Shown here: one piece after another, positions 1 through 9,969 of the stretch
Layout of the letters: each line of letters begins with the position of its first letter
Numbering within the stretch: position 1 is the first letter of the stretch
DNA from: Arthrobacter sp. B3I9
GTDB lineage: Bacteria; Actinomycetota; Actinomycetes; Actinomycetales; Micrococcaceae
NCBI RefSeq assembly: GCF_030816935.1
Contig: NZ_JAUSYO010000001.1
Location: 2,790,001-2,854,000, forward strand
Reading direction: 5' to 3'
Length of the DNA: 64,000 nt
The notes under the pieces: generated by a model
What the model saw: the letters and a program-made list of their open reading frames with translations, nothing else
Told to the model about the DNA's origin: nothing
Database searches by the model: none
Program-made: the position numbers and the translations under genes

Positions 1-2632
1 CGCCCTTGAACTTCAGGAGACCGCGCAGGGTCATCAGGTTCTGCGACTGGTCGTCGACGCCCCGGGTGTAGGCCTTGAAGATGTCGTAGCGGCGCTCACG
101 GGTGGCGTGCTGCAGCCGGAAGACGGTCTCGGGGTTGAACAGGTGCGGCTCGCCGTCACGGCGCCACTGGTACTCGCCGCCGCCGAGCAGCGGCTGGTGC
201 GGCTTCTCGATCCCGTTCTCGGGGTACGCCATCTCGTGGCGGGCGGCGACCTCGGCGGCGATGACGTCGAGTCCGACGCCGCCGAGCTGGGAGTGCGTGC
301 CAGAGAAGTATTCGTCCACCAGGTCCTGGCCGAGGCCCAGGGCCTCGAAGGTCTGCGCGCCGGTGTAGGAGGCCACCGTGGAGATGCCCATCTTGGACAT
401 GATCTTCAGGACGCCCTTGCCGAGGCCCTTGATCAGGTTGTAGACGCCATCCTGAGGGGTGACCCCGACGACGTCGCCCGCGGTAATGAGCTGCTCCACC
501 GATTCCATGGCCAGGTACGGGTTCACGGCCGAGGCGCCGTAACCGATCAGGACGGCCACGTGGTGGGTTTCGCGCACGTCGCCGGCTTCAACCACCAGCG
601 CCGTCTTGGTGCGGTTGGCGCTGCGCAGCAGGTGGTGGTGCACGGCGCTGACCAGCAGCAGCGAAGGGATCGGAGCCCACTGGGCGTTCGAGTCGCGGTC
701 GGAGAGCACCACGTACTGGACGCCGCGGTTGATGGCTCCGGAGACCTGCTCACAGATTTCCGTCAGCCGGGCGCGGAGCGCGTTCTCGCCGCCTTCCGGC
801 CGGTACAGGCCGCGGACCTTCATGGCGATCCTGTCGCCGTCGGCGTTCTCGATGTTGGCGATCTTGGCGAGCTGGTCGTTGTTGATCACCGGGAACGGCA
901 GCGAGACCTGCGGCTGGCGCACCTGCTTGGTGTCCAGCAGGTTGCCGTTGGGACCGATGGCGCAGGTCAGCGACGTCACCAGCTCTTCGCGGATGGCATC
1001 CAGCGGCGGGTTGGTCACCTGGGCGAAGGACTGCACGAAGTAGTCGAACAACAACCGCGGGCGCTTGGACAGCACAGCCACGGGTGTGTCTGAGCCCATG
1101 GCGCCCAGCGGCTCGGCGCCGGTGCGGGCCATCGGGCCCAGCAGGATCTTCAGTTCCTCGGTGGTGTAGCCGAAGGTCCGCTGGCGGATGTTGACCGAGG
1201 CCGCGGTGTGGACGACGTGCTCGCGTTCGGGCAGGTCGTTAAGGTCGATCAGGTTGTCCTTGAGCCATTCAGCCCACGGGTTGGCGGCGGCCACTTCGGC
1301 CTTGACCTCGGCGTCGTCGATGATCCGGCCGGCCTCGGTGTCCACCAGGAACATCTTGCCCGGCGAGACGCGGCCCTTCTTGACCACCTTGGAAGCTTCG
1401 ACGTCGATCACGCCCACCTCGGAGGCGAAGACGACCAGGCCGTCCTCGGTGATCCAGTACCGGCCCGGGCGCAGCCCGTTGCGGTCCAGCGTGGCGCCGA
1501 CGAGGCTGCCGTCGGTGAAGGAGACGGCTGCGGGGCCGTCCCACGGTTCCATCAGCAGGGAGTGGTACTCGTAGAAGGCCCGGCGGGCCGGGTCCATCGT
1601 GGCGTGGTTTTCCCAGGCCTCGGGGATCATCATCATGATCGAGTGCGTGATGGGGCGTCCGGAGAGCCACAGCAGCTCCGCGACCTCGTCGAAGGACGCC
1701 GAGTCGGAGGCACCCGGGGTGCAGATCGGGTACAGCTCCTCGGGCGACTCGCCCAGCAGCGGGTTGGCCAGTTGGGACTGGCGGGCGCGCATCCAGTTGC
1801 GGTTGCCCTTGACCGTGTTGATCTCACCGTTGTGCGCGATGGTCCGGAACGGCTGGGCCAGCGGCCACGACGGGAACGTATTGGTGGAGAAGCGCGAGTG
1901 GACGATAGCGAGCTTCGTCTTGAATCGCTTGTCCGACAGATCCGGGTAGAACGGCTCCAGCTGGGCCGTGGTCAGCATTCCCTTGTAGACGATGGTCCGC
2001 GAGGACAGCGACGGGAAGTACACGCCGAACTTGTTCTGGGCACGCTTGCGGATCCGCCAGGCACGCGAGTCCAGTTCGTTGCGCTCCAGCACTTCCCCGG
2101 TGCTGGAGGCAAAGAACGGCTGCGAGAAGTAGGGCATGCACGCCCGGGCCATGGCGCCGACGAGGTCGGCAACGATCGGGACTTCGCGCCAGCCGAGGAC
2201 GGTCAGGCCCTCGTCGGCGGCGAGGCCCTCGATCCCGGCCTTGGCAGCATCAGATTCGCGCTGCTCGGCGGGCAGGAAGGCGGTGCCCACCACATACTGT
2301 CCGGGGGCGGGGAGTTCGAACTCGGTGACCGCGCGGAAGAACTCGTCGGGCACCTGCATGAGCAGCCCGGCGCCGTCGCCGGTACCTTCATCGGCTCCGA
2401 CGGCACCGCGGTGCTCGAGGTTGCGCAAGGCGGTGAGGGCAGCATCGACGATGTCGTAACCGGGCTCCCCGCGGAGGGTCGCGATGATGGCCAGGCCGCA
2501 GGCGTCCTTCTCCTGCTCCGGGTTGTACAGTCCCGCGGCTTCGGGCAGTGCCGCGAACCGCTTGAACGGTGATATGGCCGCAGCCGGCTGAGCGGGCTCG
2601 GACCAAGTGGGGCTGTGCAGGGTTTGGGTCAT
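1..2632 (-). CDS. gltB: Glutamate synthase large subunit, N-terminal part (runs off the window)
   Basis: Makes glutamate from glutamine and 2-oxoglutarate. About 877 codons are visible, against roughly 1,500 for the family, so the C-terminal end lies beyond base 1. Near the start the motif EKDACGLA places the nucleophilic Cys of the glutaminase (Ntn-hydrolase) domain at residue 45, after a propeptide-like leader. The last visible residues include SQNLMTLRGLL, in the middle of the protein. The ATG at 2632 is preceded by a strong AGGAGGAAGG ribosome site. gltD is not in the window. A 264-bp upstream gap carries palindromes and a -10-like hexamer, so the gene probably has its own promoter rather than reading on from lgt. 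Confidence 0.95.
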   Translation of the reverse strand, partial: MTQTLHSPTWSEPAQPAAAISPFKRFAALPEAAGLYNPEQEKDACGLAIIATLRGEPGYDIVDAALTALRNLEHRGAVGADEGTGDGAGLLMQVPDEFFRAVTEFELPAPGQYVVGTAFLPAEQRESDAAKAGIEGLAADEGLTVLGWREVPIVADLVGAMARACMPYFSQPFFASSTGEVLERNELDSRAWRIRKRAQNKFGVYFPSLSSRTIVYKGMLTTAQLEPFYPDLSDKRFKTKLAIVHSRFSTNTFPSWPLAQPFRTIAHNGEINTVKGNRNWMRARQSQLANPLLGESPEELYPICTPGASDSASFDEVAELLWLSGRPITHSIMMMIPEAWENHATMDPARRAFYEYHSLLMEPWDGPAAVSFTDGSLVGATLDRNGLRPGRYWITEDGLVVFASEVGVIDVEASKVVKKGRVSPGKMFLVDTEAGRIIDDAEVKAEVAAANPWAEWLKDNLIDLNDLPEREHVVHTAASVNIRQRTFGYTTEELKILLGPMARTGAEPLGAMGSDTPVAVLSKRPRLLFDYFVQSFAQVTNPPLDAIREELVTSLTCAIGPNGNLLDTKQVRQPQVSLPFPVINNDQLAKIANIENADGDRIAMKVRGLYRPEGGENALRARLTEICEQVSGAINRGVQYVVLSDRDSNAQWAPIPSLLLVSAVHHHLLRSANRTKTALVVEAGDVRETHHVAVLIGYGASAVNPYLAMESVEQLITAGDVVGVTPQDGVYNLIKGLGKGVLKIMSKMGISTVASYTGAQTFEALGLGQDLVDEYFSGTHSQLGGVGLDVIAAEVAARHEMAYPENGIEKPHQPLLGGGEYQWRRDGEPHLFNPETVFRLQHATRERRYDIFKAYTRGVDDQSQNLMTLRGLLKFKG

Positions 2633-2733
2633 GGGAGACGTCCTTCCTCCTGATCGTGCGTATGGGAGGGACAACATTGGCCCGGATCGGTGCGCCGGCG
2701 TGACGGGCACAACAAAGTGTTCTTCTAACTGGA

Positions 2734-2764
2734 ATTGTAGGTCAGCCCAGCGTTCTGTAAGAAC
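2734..2764 (-). promoter_or_regulatory. Candidate gltB promoter with inverted repeat
   Basis: On the minus strand a -10-like TACAAT (2734-2739) lies about 100 bases before the gltB ATG. Immediately upstream is the inverted repeat GTTCTgtaAGAAC (2752-2764), sitting where a repressor or activator would contact the -35 zone. The match to a -35 consensus is weak. Regulation by nitrogen status is plausible for gltB but is inference; I do not see a clear GlnR box. Confidence 0.35.
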
Positions 2765-2832
2765 AGTTACGGGGCTTTTGACCCGGGCTTGCGCGGACGG
2801 CAATGCTATGCCGTCCCCCGCATTCCCTGCTG

Positions 2833-2846
2833 CCACAACGTTGTGG
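2833..2846. repeat. Perfect 14-bp palindrome between lgt and gltB
   Basis: CCACAACGTTGTGG is a perfect palindrome about 200 bases upstream of the gltB start and 50 bases past the lgt stop. It has no T tract and no loop, so it looks more like a dimeric regulator site than a terminator. Function unknown. Confidence 0.4.
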
Positions 2847-2896
2847 ATACGGGCCCCTCGAGCGGTGGCTCTGCGGCCCGTTTTGCCGGTGCTGGC

Positions 2897-4141
2897 CTAC
2901 TTGGTACCGCCAGCTTCCGTAGCGGATCCGGTGGAGTGGCGGCCGGATGCTCCGGCCGCCGATGCTCCCCCGGCAGGTGTGGTGCCGCCGGCGGCTTCCG
3001 TTGACGCTTCCGCCGACGTTTCCGTCCGCGCAGAGGCATCGCCTGGACCGCTTTGGTTATCAGGGAGATTAGCACGTGATTCACTATCTGAGACAGCGGA
3101 GTCCGAATGGCGGATGCCTCCGGCCACCGGAACCGCCACCGGTTCCGCGCCCGGCTTCGCGTCGGATTCGGGGCCCGGTTCTGGGTCATATTCGGTGCCC
3201 GGTTCTGTGTCTGCCTTCGTTCCGGCCCCGACGGCTGCGGGCTCCCGGCCCGGAAGATAGGGCGTATCCGCATCCGTGGGCTTGCGCAGTCCCAGCACGA
3301 TGAAGGTGCCGAGCGCCACCAGCAGGACCAAAAGGCTGGTCCATACGTTTAGCCTGGCGGTGATCCCGAAAAGGTTGATCTGTTCCGCGTCGTCGATCCG
3401 CATCGCTTCGATCCACACCCGGCCCAGCGTGTAGTAGATCGCGTAGAGCCAGAAGAGACGGCTGCGGCGGAAGTTGAAGCCCCGGTCCAGGAGCAGGAGG
3501 ATCCCCACGCCTGCCAGGTTCCACAGCGACTCGTACAAAAAGGTCGGGTGGAAGAGTGTGCCCGCCGGCATGCCGGCCGGGAAGTTGGGGTTGTCGGCGT
3601 CGATCTGCAGCCCCCACGGAAGCGTGGTGGGGCTCCCGAAAAGTTCCTGGTTGAAGTAGTTGCCCCAGCGGCCAATGGCCTGGGCCAGCAGCAGTCCCGG
3701 CGCCGCGGCGTCCAGGAAGGCGCTCAGCTTGACCCCCGACCGGCGGCAGCCGATCCACGCGCCCACGGCCCCGAGGACGACGGCGCCCCAGATGCCCAGG
3801 CCGCCGCGCTGGATCTGCGGAATCAGCGAAAGGTCCCCGGTACCGTCGAAGCCCGGACCGAAATATGCGTCCGGGGAGGACACCACGTGGTAAAGCCGGC
3901 CGCCGATGATACCGAAGGGAATGGCCCAGATCGCGATGTCCCAGACGCTGCCCTCCGGAGCGCCCCTCCTTACCCAGCGGACCGAGGTCAGCCAGAGTCC
4001 GACGACGATCCCGGCCAGGATGCACAGTGCGTAGGCGTGGATGCGCAGGGAGCCCCAGGGCAGCGGGATGTCGAACCCGGACCAGTCCGGGCTCGGAATG
4101 CTCGCGGGAACCATCGCCGCCGCGGTGAGGACTGCCTGCAT
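2897..4141 (-). CDS. lgt: Prolipoprotein diacylglyceryl transferase
   Basis: Transfers diacylglycerol from phosphatidylglycerol to the lipobox Cys of prelipoproteins in the cytoplasmic membrane. Roughly residues 15-290 form the multi-pass core. It contains the family signature GRWGNYFNQELFG (near residues 150-162), the IQRGGLGIWG segment before it, and the later RLFWLYAIYYTLGR helix. The last ~120 residues are a low-complexity Pro/Glu/Ala/Ser-rich cytoplasmic tail; such tails are common and variable in actinobacterial Lgt. The start lies 3 bases after the trpA stop, so it is co-transcribed with the trp genes. Confidence 0.96.
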   Translation of the reverse strand: MQAVLTAAAMVPASIPSPDWSGFDIPLPWGSLRIHAYALCILAGIVVGLWLTSVRWVRRGAPEGSVWDIAIWAIPFGIIGGRLYHVVSSPDAYFGPGFDGTGDLSLIPQIQRGGLGIWGAVVLGAVGAWIGCRRSGVKLSAFLDAAAPGLLLAQAIGRWGNYFNQELFGSPTTLPWGLQIDADNPNFPAGMPAGTLFHPTFLYESLWNLAGVGILLLLDRGFNFRRSRLFWLYAIYYTLGRVWIEAMRIDDAEQINLFGITARLNVWTSLLVLLVALGTFIVLGLRKPTDADTPYLPGREPAAVGAGTKADTEPGTEYDPEPGPESDAKPGAEPVAVPVAGGIRHSDSAVSDSESRANLPDNQSGPGDASARTETSAEASTEAAGGTTPAGGASAAGASGRHSTGSATEAGGTK

Positions 4142-4144
4142 TGC

Positions 4145-4978
4145 TTACGCTTCTTCCTTGGTAAGGCCGGTGCTGAGGTCTTTCGTCAAGGACGCTACGG
4201 CTTCAACTCCGCCGTCACGGAGCGCCGCAACGAGGGCGGTGCCCACAATCACGCCGTCCGCGTACTCGGCAATTTCACGGACCTGGTCCGCAGTGGACAC
4301 TCCCAGCCCGACGCAGACCCGTTCGGCGCCGGCCCCGTGGGCTGCTGCCACGACGTCCTTCGCTGCCGAACTGACCGAGGAACGGGCGCCGGTGACACCC
4401 ATGATGGAGACGGCGTAGACGAAGCCGCGGCTTGCGTCCACGGTCCGCTTCATCCGTTCCGGAGAGGACGAGGGCGCCACGAGGAACACCCGATCGAGGC
4501 CGTACTTGTCGGAGGCCGCCATCCACTCCGAGGCTTCGTCGGGAATCAGGTCCGGCGTGATGAGCCCGGCTCCCCCGGCTTCGGCGAGCCGGCGGGAGAA
4601 TTCGTCGACGCCCATCCGCAGTACCGGATTCCAGTAGGTCATGACCAGAACGGCGGCGTCGGTCTTGCTCGTGATGCCGCGGACCACGTCGAAGACCTCG
4701 TGGACGCGGAAGCCCTGGGCGAGGGCTTCGGTGGTGGCTGCCTGGATGACCTGCCCGTCCATGACGGGGTCCGAATACGGAATACCGACCTCGATCAGGT
4801 CGGCGCCGTTCTCCGCCAGGGCGATGCCGGCCGCGATGGTCTCGGCAACGCTCGGGTATCCGGCCGGCAGGTAACCGATCAGGGCCGCGCGGCCCTGCGC
4901 CTTGGCGCGGTCAATGGCCGCCGCCGATTTGCTCGTGCCGGCCGTGTCCGGGCTGCTGGTCGATTCGACGCCGCTCAC
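4145..4978 (-). CDS. trpA: Tryptophan synthase alpha chain
   Basis: Cleaves indole-3-glycerol phosphate to indole and glyceraldehyde 3-phosphate, channelling indole to TrpB. The protein is 277 aa, near family length. [17 protein letters not shown] supplies the catalytic Glu (about residue 63) and Asp (about residue 74). The N-terminal ~20 residues are a short extension before the barrel. Its start overlaps the trpB stop by four bases (ATGA), which implies translational coupling and matched A:B output. lgt follows 3 bases downstream. Confidence 0.97.
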   Translation of the reverse strand: MSGVESTSSPDTAGTSKSAAAIDRAKAQGRAALIGYLPAGYPSVAETIAAGIALAENGADLIEVGIPYSDPVMDGQVIQAATTEALAQGFRVHEVFDVVRGITSKTDAAVLVMTYWNPVLRMGVDEFSRRLAEAGGAGLITPDLIPDEASEWMAASDKYGLDRVFLVAPSSSPERMKRTVDASRGFVYAVSIMGVTGARSSVSSAAKDVVAAAHGAGAERVCVGLGVSTADQVREIAEYADGVIVGTALVAALRDGGVEAVASLTKDLSTGLTKEEA

Positions 4979-6309
4979 AGCTGCTCCCCCTCTTTCGCGA
5001 TCTCCGACTCGGGTGAGTCCTTGTCCAGCAGGTCAAACCATTCCGCCGCCGTGGCCACGTCCTTGTCGCCGCGGCCGGAGAGGTTCACAATGACGATCTT
5101 GTCTGACGCTTTGCCTTCCGCCTCAGCGGCGAGGCGCTGGCCTACCTTGATGGCGCCGGCGAGGGCGTGGGCGGACTCGATGGCGGGAATGATGCCTTCC
5201 GTCCGGCAGAGCAGGCGGAACGCCTCCATGGCTTCGCTGTCCGTGATCGGCTCGTAGCTAACCCGTCCGATGTCGGCGAGGTAGGAGTGCTCCGGACCGA
5301 CGCCCGGGTAGTCCAGTCCGGCCGAGATGGAGTGCGACTCGATGGTCTGGCCGTCGTCGTCCTGCATCAGGTAGGAACGCGCGCCGTGCAGCACGCCGGG
5401 CTTCCCGAGCGTGATGGTTGCCGCGTGCCGTCCGGTTTCGACGCCGTCGCCGCCGGCCTCAAAGCCGTAGATCTTCACCGACGGGTCGTCCAGGAAACCG
5501 TGGAAGATTCCGATGGCGTTGGAGCCGCCGCCGATGCAGGCACAGACGGCATCGGGCAAACGGCCGGTCTGCGCCAGGATCTGGCCGCGGGCTTCCTCGC
5601 CGATGACCTCGTGGAAGTAGCGCACCAGGGCCGGGAAGGGGTGCGCCCCGGCAGCCGTGCCCAGCAGGTAGTGCGTGGTGTCAACGTTGGCGACCCAGTC
5701 GCGGAGCGCCTCGTTGATGGCGTCCTTGAGTGTCTGCGAACCGTTCGTCACCGGAATGACCTTTGCGCCGAGGAGTTCCATCCGTGCGACGTTCAGCGCC
5801 TGGCGCCGGCAGTCCTCCGCACCCATGTAAACGACGCATTCCAGGCCCATCAGGGCGGCCGCGGTGGCGCTTGCGACGCCATGCTGCCCGGCGCCGGTCT
5901 CGGCGATGACGCGGGTCTTGCCCATCCGCTTGGCGAGCAGAGCCTGGCCGAGGACGTTGTTGATCTTGTGCGAGCCGGTGTGGTTCAGGTCCTCGCGCTT
6001 GAGGAACACGCGGACTCCCCCGGCGTGCTCCGAGAAACGCTTCGCCTCGGTCAGTAGCGAGGGCCGGCCCGAGTAGTTCCGGTTCAGCTCGGCGACCTGT
6101 GCGGTGAACTCAGGATCGGCCTTGGCCTTCTCGAAAGTGTCCTCGAGCTCGTCCAGGGCCGCGATCAGCGACTCCGGCATCCATCGGCCGCCGTAGGAGC
6201 CGAAGTAGGGCCCGGGGGCGTGCCGCAGGGACTCCCCGCCCTGCAGGAACGCGTCCACTGCGCTTTCGTCTGAGCTGGCTGCTGGCGCTTCGGCCATCAG
6301 TCTCACCAT
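4975..6309 (-). CDS. trpB: Tryptophan synthase beta chain
   Basis: PLP enzyme that condenses indole with serine to tryptophan in the alpha2-beta2 complex. [15 protein letters not shown] places the PLP-binding Lys at about residue 115, and [10 protein letters not shown] is the phosphate-binding glycine loop. [10 protein letters not shown] is also conserved. At 444 aa it is slightly longer than usual because of an N-terminal extension. An internal Met at residue 5 (MAEAPAASS) is an alternative start. It follows trpC after a 69-bp gap and overlaps trpA by 4 bases. Confidence 0.97.
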   Translation of the reverse strand: MVRLMAEAPAASSDESAVDAFLQGGESLRHAPGPYFGSYGGRWMPESLIAALDELEDTFEKAKADPEFTAQVAELNRNYSGRPSLLTEAKRFSEHAGGVRVFLKREDLNHTGSHKINNVLGQALLAKRMGKTRVIAETGAGQHGVASATAAALMGLECVVYMGAEDCRRQALNVARMELLGAKVIPVTNGSQTLKDAINEALRDWVANVDTTHYLLGTAAGAHPFPALVRYFHEVIGEEARGQILAQTGRLPDAVCACIGGGSNAIGIFHGFLDDPSVKIYGFEAGGDGVETGRHAATITLGKPGVLHGARSYLMQDDDGQTIESHSISAGLDYPGVGPEHSYLADIGRVSYEPITDSEAMEAFRLLCRTEGIIPAIESAHALAGAIKVGQRLAAEAEGKASDKIVIVNLSGRGDKDVATAAEWFDLLDKDSPESEIAKEGEQL

Positions 6310-6378
6310 CCTGTTCCACTGCTAGCTAGTAAAGCTGTAAAGGTTGCTCTGAAGCCTGCCGCGCGTGGCTGTCCGGCC

Positions 6379-7197
6379 TCAGGCGCGGGCGGCGATCTCT
6401 TCCGCCCCGGCGGCCATGAACTCCGCAATCCGCTCGCGCGGGGTGGCGTTCTTGACCAGGGCTTCGCCCACCAGGACCGCGTTGGCCCCGTTGGCGGCGT
6501 AGTGCCGGACGTCGTCGACGTCGCGCACGCCGGACTCGGCAATCACCAGCGCGCCGGACGGGATGCCGCCGGCGAGTTCGGCGAAGACGGAGCGGTCGAC
6601 GTCGAGGGTCTTGAGGTTGCGCACGTTGACGCCGATGATCCGCGCCTCGGCGGCCACTGCCCGCTCGATTTCCTCTGCGGTGTGCGTTTCGACGAGCACG
6701 TTCATGCCGAGTTCGCGGCTGAGGGCGCTGTACTCGCGCAGTTGCGCGTCGCTCAGGGACGCCACAATGAGCAGGATCAGGTCGGCGCCGTGGGCACGGG
6801 CTTCCCAGATCTGGTACTCGTCGATCATGAAGTCCTTGCGCAGCAGCGGGATGTCCACGGCTGCCCGGACGGCGCCGAGATCGGCGAGCGAGCCGTTGAA
6901 GCGCCGCTGTTCGGTCAGCACGCTGATGACCGCCGCACCGCCGTCGGCGTACTGCACGGCCAGGGAGGCGGGATCGGCAATGCTGGCGAGGTCACCTTTG
7001 GAGGGGCTGCGCCGCTTGATCTCGGCGATCACCTTCAGCTGGTCCCGCTCGGGCCGGTCTCCGCCGAGGGCGGCCCAGGCATCGAGGGCTGGAGCCGACT
7101 CCGCGGCCCGTTCCTTCAGTTCCGACAGTGGAACGAGGCGCTGGCGGGCCTCCATATCCTCCCTGACACCGGAGTTGATGTCATCGAGAACGCTCAC
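6379..7197 (-). CDS. trpC: Indole-3-glycerol phosphate synthase
   Basis: Closes the indole ring from carboxyphenylaminodeoxyribulose 5-phosphate. Family motifs appear in barrel order: VIAEIKRRSPSKGDL, PLLRKDFMIDEYQ, VLVETHTAEE, IIGVNVRNLKTLDVD, VIAESGV and GANAVLVGEALV. The 272-aa length is normal for the monofunctional enzyme; no TrpF domain is fused. The small HGxxPAAW membrane-protein gene ends 2 bases before its start, so the two share a transcript. Confidence 0.97.
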   Translation of the reverse strand: MSVLDDINSGVREDMEARQRLVPLSELKERAAESAPALDAWAALGGDRPERDQLKVIAEIKRRSPSKGDLASIADPASLAVQYADGGAAVISVLTEQRRFNGSLADLGAVRAAVDIPLLRKDFMIDEYQIWEARAHGADLILLIVASLSDAQLREYSALSRELGMNVLVETHTAEEIERAVAAEARIIGVNVRNLKTLDVDRSVFAELAGGIPSGALVIAESGVRDVDDVRHYAANGANAVLVGEALVKNATPRERIAEFMAAGAEEIAARA

Positions 7198-7199
7198 GC

Positions 7200-7493
7200 T
7201 TAGTGGCCGGAGTTCTTCAGCTTGCTGCCACCGACGCCATAGCCGGCCTTGCGCATGCCGAAGCCGACCAGCAGGCCGATGATCATGACCGCGCCGCCCG
7301 CGACGAAGACCGGGGTGTTGGCGATGACGTAGGCGATCGCCATGATGAGGGCACCGAAGAGCATGACAAACACGGTGGTCCAGGCGGCGGGGCTGTTGCC
7401 GTGGCCGGTGGGTTCGCGGTGGTCAACGTTGTCGTAGCTGAAAGGGGCGGTTCCGGCAGCGGTTTTGGGGGCGGAAACGGTGTCTTTGCTCAT
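7200..7493 (-). CDS. Small two-helix membrane protein with HGxxPAAW motif (DUF6704-like)
   Basis: A 97-aa protein with an N-terminal soluble part ending in HGNSPAAWTTV, then two hydrophobic helices separated by a short turn and a basic C-terminus (GMRKAGYGVGG). Small proteins with this HGxxPAAW motif recur inside actinobacterial trp clusters; no biochemical role is known to me. It sits between the Trp-associated membrane protein and trpC. A link to tryptophan uptake or to membrane placement of the pathway is speculation. Confidence 0.8.
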   Translation of the reverse strand: MSKDTVSAPKTAAGTAPFSYDNVDHREPTGHGNSPAAWTTVFVMLFGALIMAIAYVIANTPVFVAGGAVMIIGLLVGFGMRKAGYGVGGSKLKNSGH

Positions 7494-7583
7494 TGAAATC
7501 TCCTCAGGACGGATACTGCTTACATTCTGCCATTTATTGACGGTGTCATTCGCCGCGTTACCGGGCGCGCCCGCGGCATCGGC

Positions 7584-8219
7584 TCATGTGGGGTCGTCAC
7601 CGCGGGACAGCCGGTCCCAGCTCTCGATTTCGTCGGCCGGACCCGCCGGGGCCGTCGACCCGGAGTGTGTTCCGGTCGCAGCAGTGTCGTATTTGGTGCG
7701 GGTTTTCCAGTAACGCCCCGCCGGGACGATGGCCAGCGCGCTGAGGCCCAGCAGGGAGCCGGCCACGACGGCGAGGGCCGGGAAGGCTGTGACGCCCACC
7801 TGGACGCTGCTCCCGCTGATCCCGGTGGCGGCGGCAATGGAGCCCTGGGCAGCAGCCAGTGGGTCGGCCTGCACGACGGCGGCGGCGCCGACGATGCCGG
7901 CGGCCGCGAGAAGGATGATGGCGGTGATGACCCACCGCGCGATCCGTCCGGCAATGGAAGCGGCAAGTCCGCCGGCCAGGGCGACAAGCGCCAGAGCCGT
8001 GACCGTGGTGGCGGCCTTGCTGCCTTGTACCTGCAGCCCGTCCTGGCTGCCCACACCCTGGCCCAGTTGCGTAGGGTCAAGGTGGACCGTGAGCCACGTC
8101 TGGGTGGTGGTCCCGAAAACGGCCAGGGCCAGCACTGCGATGACCAGGACGAGCGTCGATTTCCGGGCCCAGCGCGGCACGCTGGGACTGGAGCTCTTGA
8201 CCGTCATGCCCGAACTCAC
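7584..8219 (-). CDS. Trp biosynthesis-associated membrane protein (TIGR02234 family)
   Basis: A 211-aa integral membrane protein. It has a first helix at about 20-40 (LVLVIAVLALAVFGTTTQTWLTV), an extracytoplasmic stretch, two closely spaced helices around 75-125 and a final helix near 145-165, followed by a hydrophilic tail. Actinobacterial trp operons nearly always carry one such gene after trpE; the function is unknown. Its start overlaps the trpE stop (ATGA). An internal Met five codons in (MTVKSS) is an alternative start. Confidence 0.88.
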   Translation of the reverse strand: MSSGMTVKSSSPSVPRWARKSTLVLVIAVLALAVFGTTTQTWLTVHLDPTQLGQGVGSQDGLQVQGSKAATTVTALALVALAGGLAASIAGRIARWVITAIILLAAAGIVGAAAVVQADPLAAAQGSIAAATGISGSSVQVGVTAFPALAVVAGSLLGLSALAIVPAGRYWKTRTKYDTAATGTHSGSTAPAGPADEIESWDRLSRGDDPT

Positions 8220-9859
8220 GGCTGCTCCGTCGCGGCGCCGGCGGTTCCGGCGCCGGCGATTCCGGCGTCGGCGATTCCAGCGTCGGGGATTCCGGCAGCC
8301 GGCCGGGGTGCGCCCGCGACCGTGTCGGCGGTGACGTTGCGCAGCGATCCGGCCGTGTGCACGGCGCGCATGGGGGCAGCCGCCTTGTTGACGGTTTCCA
8401 GGGCTTCACTTTCGTTGACGGAGTCGGCCACGATTCCGCCGCCGGCCTGCACGTAGGCCCTGCCTTCACGCAGCAGTGCGGAGCGGATGGCGATGGCCAT
8501 GTCCATGTCCCCCGCGAAATCCAGGTAACCCACCACGCCGCCGTAGATGCCGCGGCGGTGCGGTTCGAGTTCGTCCAGCAGGCGCAGGGCACGCGGTTTC
8601 GGCGCGCCGGAGAGCGTGCCCGCGGGGAACGTGGCCCGCAGCACGTCGTAGGCCTTGGCGTCGGGGGCGAGTTCGCCGACGACGGTGGAGACAAGGTGCA
8701 TGATGTGGCTGAAGCGCTCCACTTCCATGAACTGCGTGACATCGACGGAGCCGGCCACGCAGACCTTGGACAGGTCGTTGCGTGAGAGGTCCACGAGCAT
8801 CAGGTGTTCGGCGCGTTCCTTCTGGTCGCCCAGGAGTTCCTCCGCGAGGGCCTTGTCCGCCTCGACCGTCTTGCCGCGCGGCCGGGAACCTGCGATGGGG
8901 TGGGTGATCACTTCCTCGCCGGTCACGGTCACGAGGGCCTCGGGGGACGACCCGACAATCGAGTACTGCCGGCCGGCGGCGTCCTCGAGGCTGAAGATGT
9001 ACATGTAGGGGCTCGGGTTGGTGTTGCGCAGCACCCGGTAGACGTCCAGCGGCTCGGCGCCGCACTCCATCTCGAAGCGGCGGGAAATGACCACCTGGAA
9101 GACCTCGCCGTCGACGATGGCCTCCTTGCCGCGGTCCAGGGCGGCCAGGTATTCGGCTTCGTCCCAGCGCTCCTGCACGCTGGAGGCGAAGTCGAGGGCC
9201 GCGGTCTCCAGTACGGACACCGGCTGCTGCACGGGCGCGCTCACCTTGGCCAGCAGGGCCTTCACGCGGGCGACGGCGTCGTGCCAGGCTTCGTCGACAC
9301 GCTCGGAGCTGTTGTCGAAATTGATGGCGTTGGCGATCAACAGGACAGTGCCGTCCATGTTGTCGTGCACCGCCATGTCGGTGACCAAGTTCAGGGCCAT
9401 CTCGGGCAGTTCCAGATCGTCTTCCGGCGGGCTGGTGAGCTTCTCCCAGTGCCGGACCGTTTCCCAGCCGAGGAAGCCGACCAGGCCCGAGGTGAACGGG
9501 GGCAGCCCATCGAACCGTTCCGTGCGCAGCGCCTCGATGGTGTCCCGGATGGCGTCCACCGGGCTGCCGTCCAGCGGTACGCCGACGGGTGGCTCGCCAA
9601 GCCAGTGCGCCTGACCGTCCTTGGTGGTGAGGGTGGCCCGGGAGCGGGCGCCGATGAACGAGTACCGTGACCAGGCGCCGCCGACGGCGGCGGATTCCAT
9701 CAGGAAGGTGCCCGGCTGGCCCTGCGCGAGCTTGCGGTACAGCCCGATCGGGGTTTCGGCGTCTGCCAGCACCTTGAGCCGGACGGGAATGACACGGCTG
9801 TGGACGGCGAGCTCACGGAACTCCTCCAGGCCCGGGCTGATGGTTCCAAGGTCCTGCAT
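8216..9859 (-). CDS. trpE: Anthranilate synthase component I
   Basis: Converts chorismate and ammonia or glutamine to anthranilate, the first committed step. The C-terminal chorismate-binding domain shows FPAGTLSGAPKPRAL, RRGIYGGVVGYLDF and AYVQAGGGIVADS. Near the N-terminus, FLMESAAVGG matches the tryptophan feedback-binding region. The last ~25 residues are a DAGIA-type repeat encoded by a 15-bp minisatellite (about 8240-8298) and are not part of the fold. The ATG at 9859 has a GGCGGAG ribosome site. I found no Trp-rich leader peptide in the 129 bases upstream, so classical attenuation is not supported. Confidence 0.97.
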   Translation of the reverse strand: MQDLGTISPGLEEFRELAVHSRVIPVRLKVLADAETPIGLYRKLAQGQPGTFLMESAAVGGAWSRYSFIGARSRATLTTKDGQAHWLGEPPVGVPLDGSPVDAIRDTIEALRTERFDGLPPFTSGLVGFLGWETVRHWEKLTSPPEDDLELPEMALNLVTDMAVHDNMDGTVLLIANAINFDNSSERVDEAWHDAVARVKALLAKVSAPVQQPVSVLETAALDFASSVQERWDEAEYLAALDRGKEAIVDGEVFQVVISRRFEMECGAEPLDVYRVLRNTNPSPYMYIFSLEDAAGRQYSIVGSSPEALVTVTGEEVITHPIAGSRPRGKTVEADKALAEELLGDQKERAEHLMLVDLSRNDLSKVCVAGSVDVTQFMEVERFSHIMHLVSTVVGELAPDAKAYDVLRATFPAGTLSGAPKPRALRLLDELEPHRRGIYGGVVGYLDFAGDMDMAIAIRSALLREGRAYVQAGGGIVADSVNESEALETVNKAAAPMRAVHTAGSLRNVTADTVAGAPRPAAGIPDAGIADAGIAGAGTAGAATEQP

Positions 9860-9969
9860 GGCTGTGTTCTCCGCCTGTTCTTTCAGTGGTTCTGGGGGTT
9901 AGATAGTCTGCAGCGAATTCAAGGACACAGGGGTGCAGTCCCTAGCCCTGGGGTGGTGCAGGTGGCCGG

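Noticed and set aside
1208..2572. 454-aa plus-strand ORF
   Set aside because: Antisense to gltB, which shows the catalytic Cys motif; no family features.
3548..5257. 569-aa plus-strand ORF opposite lgt and trpA
   Set aside because: GC-rich antisense shadow; Arg/Gly/Asp-rich with no motifs, and the minus strand encodes clear lgt and trpA.
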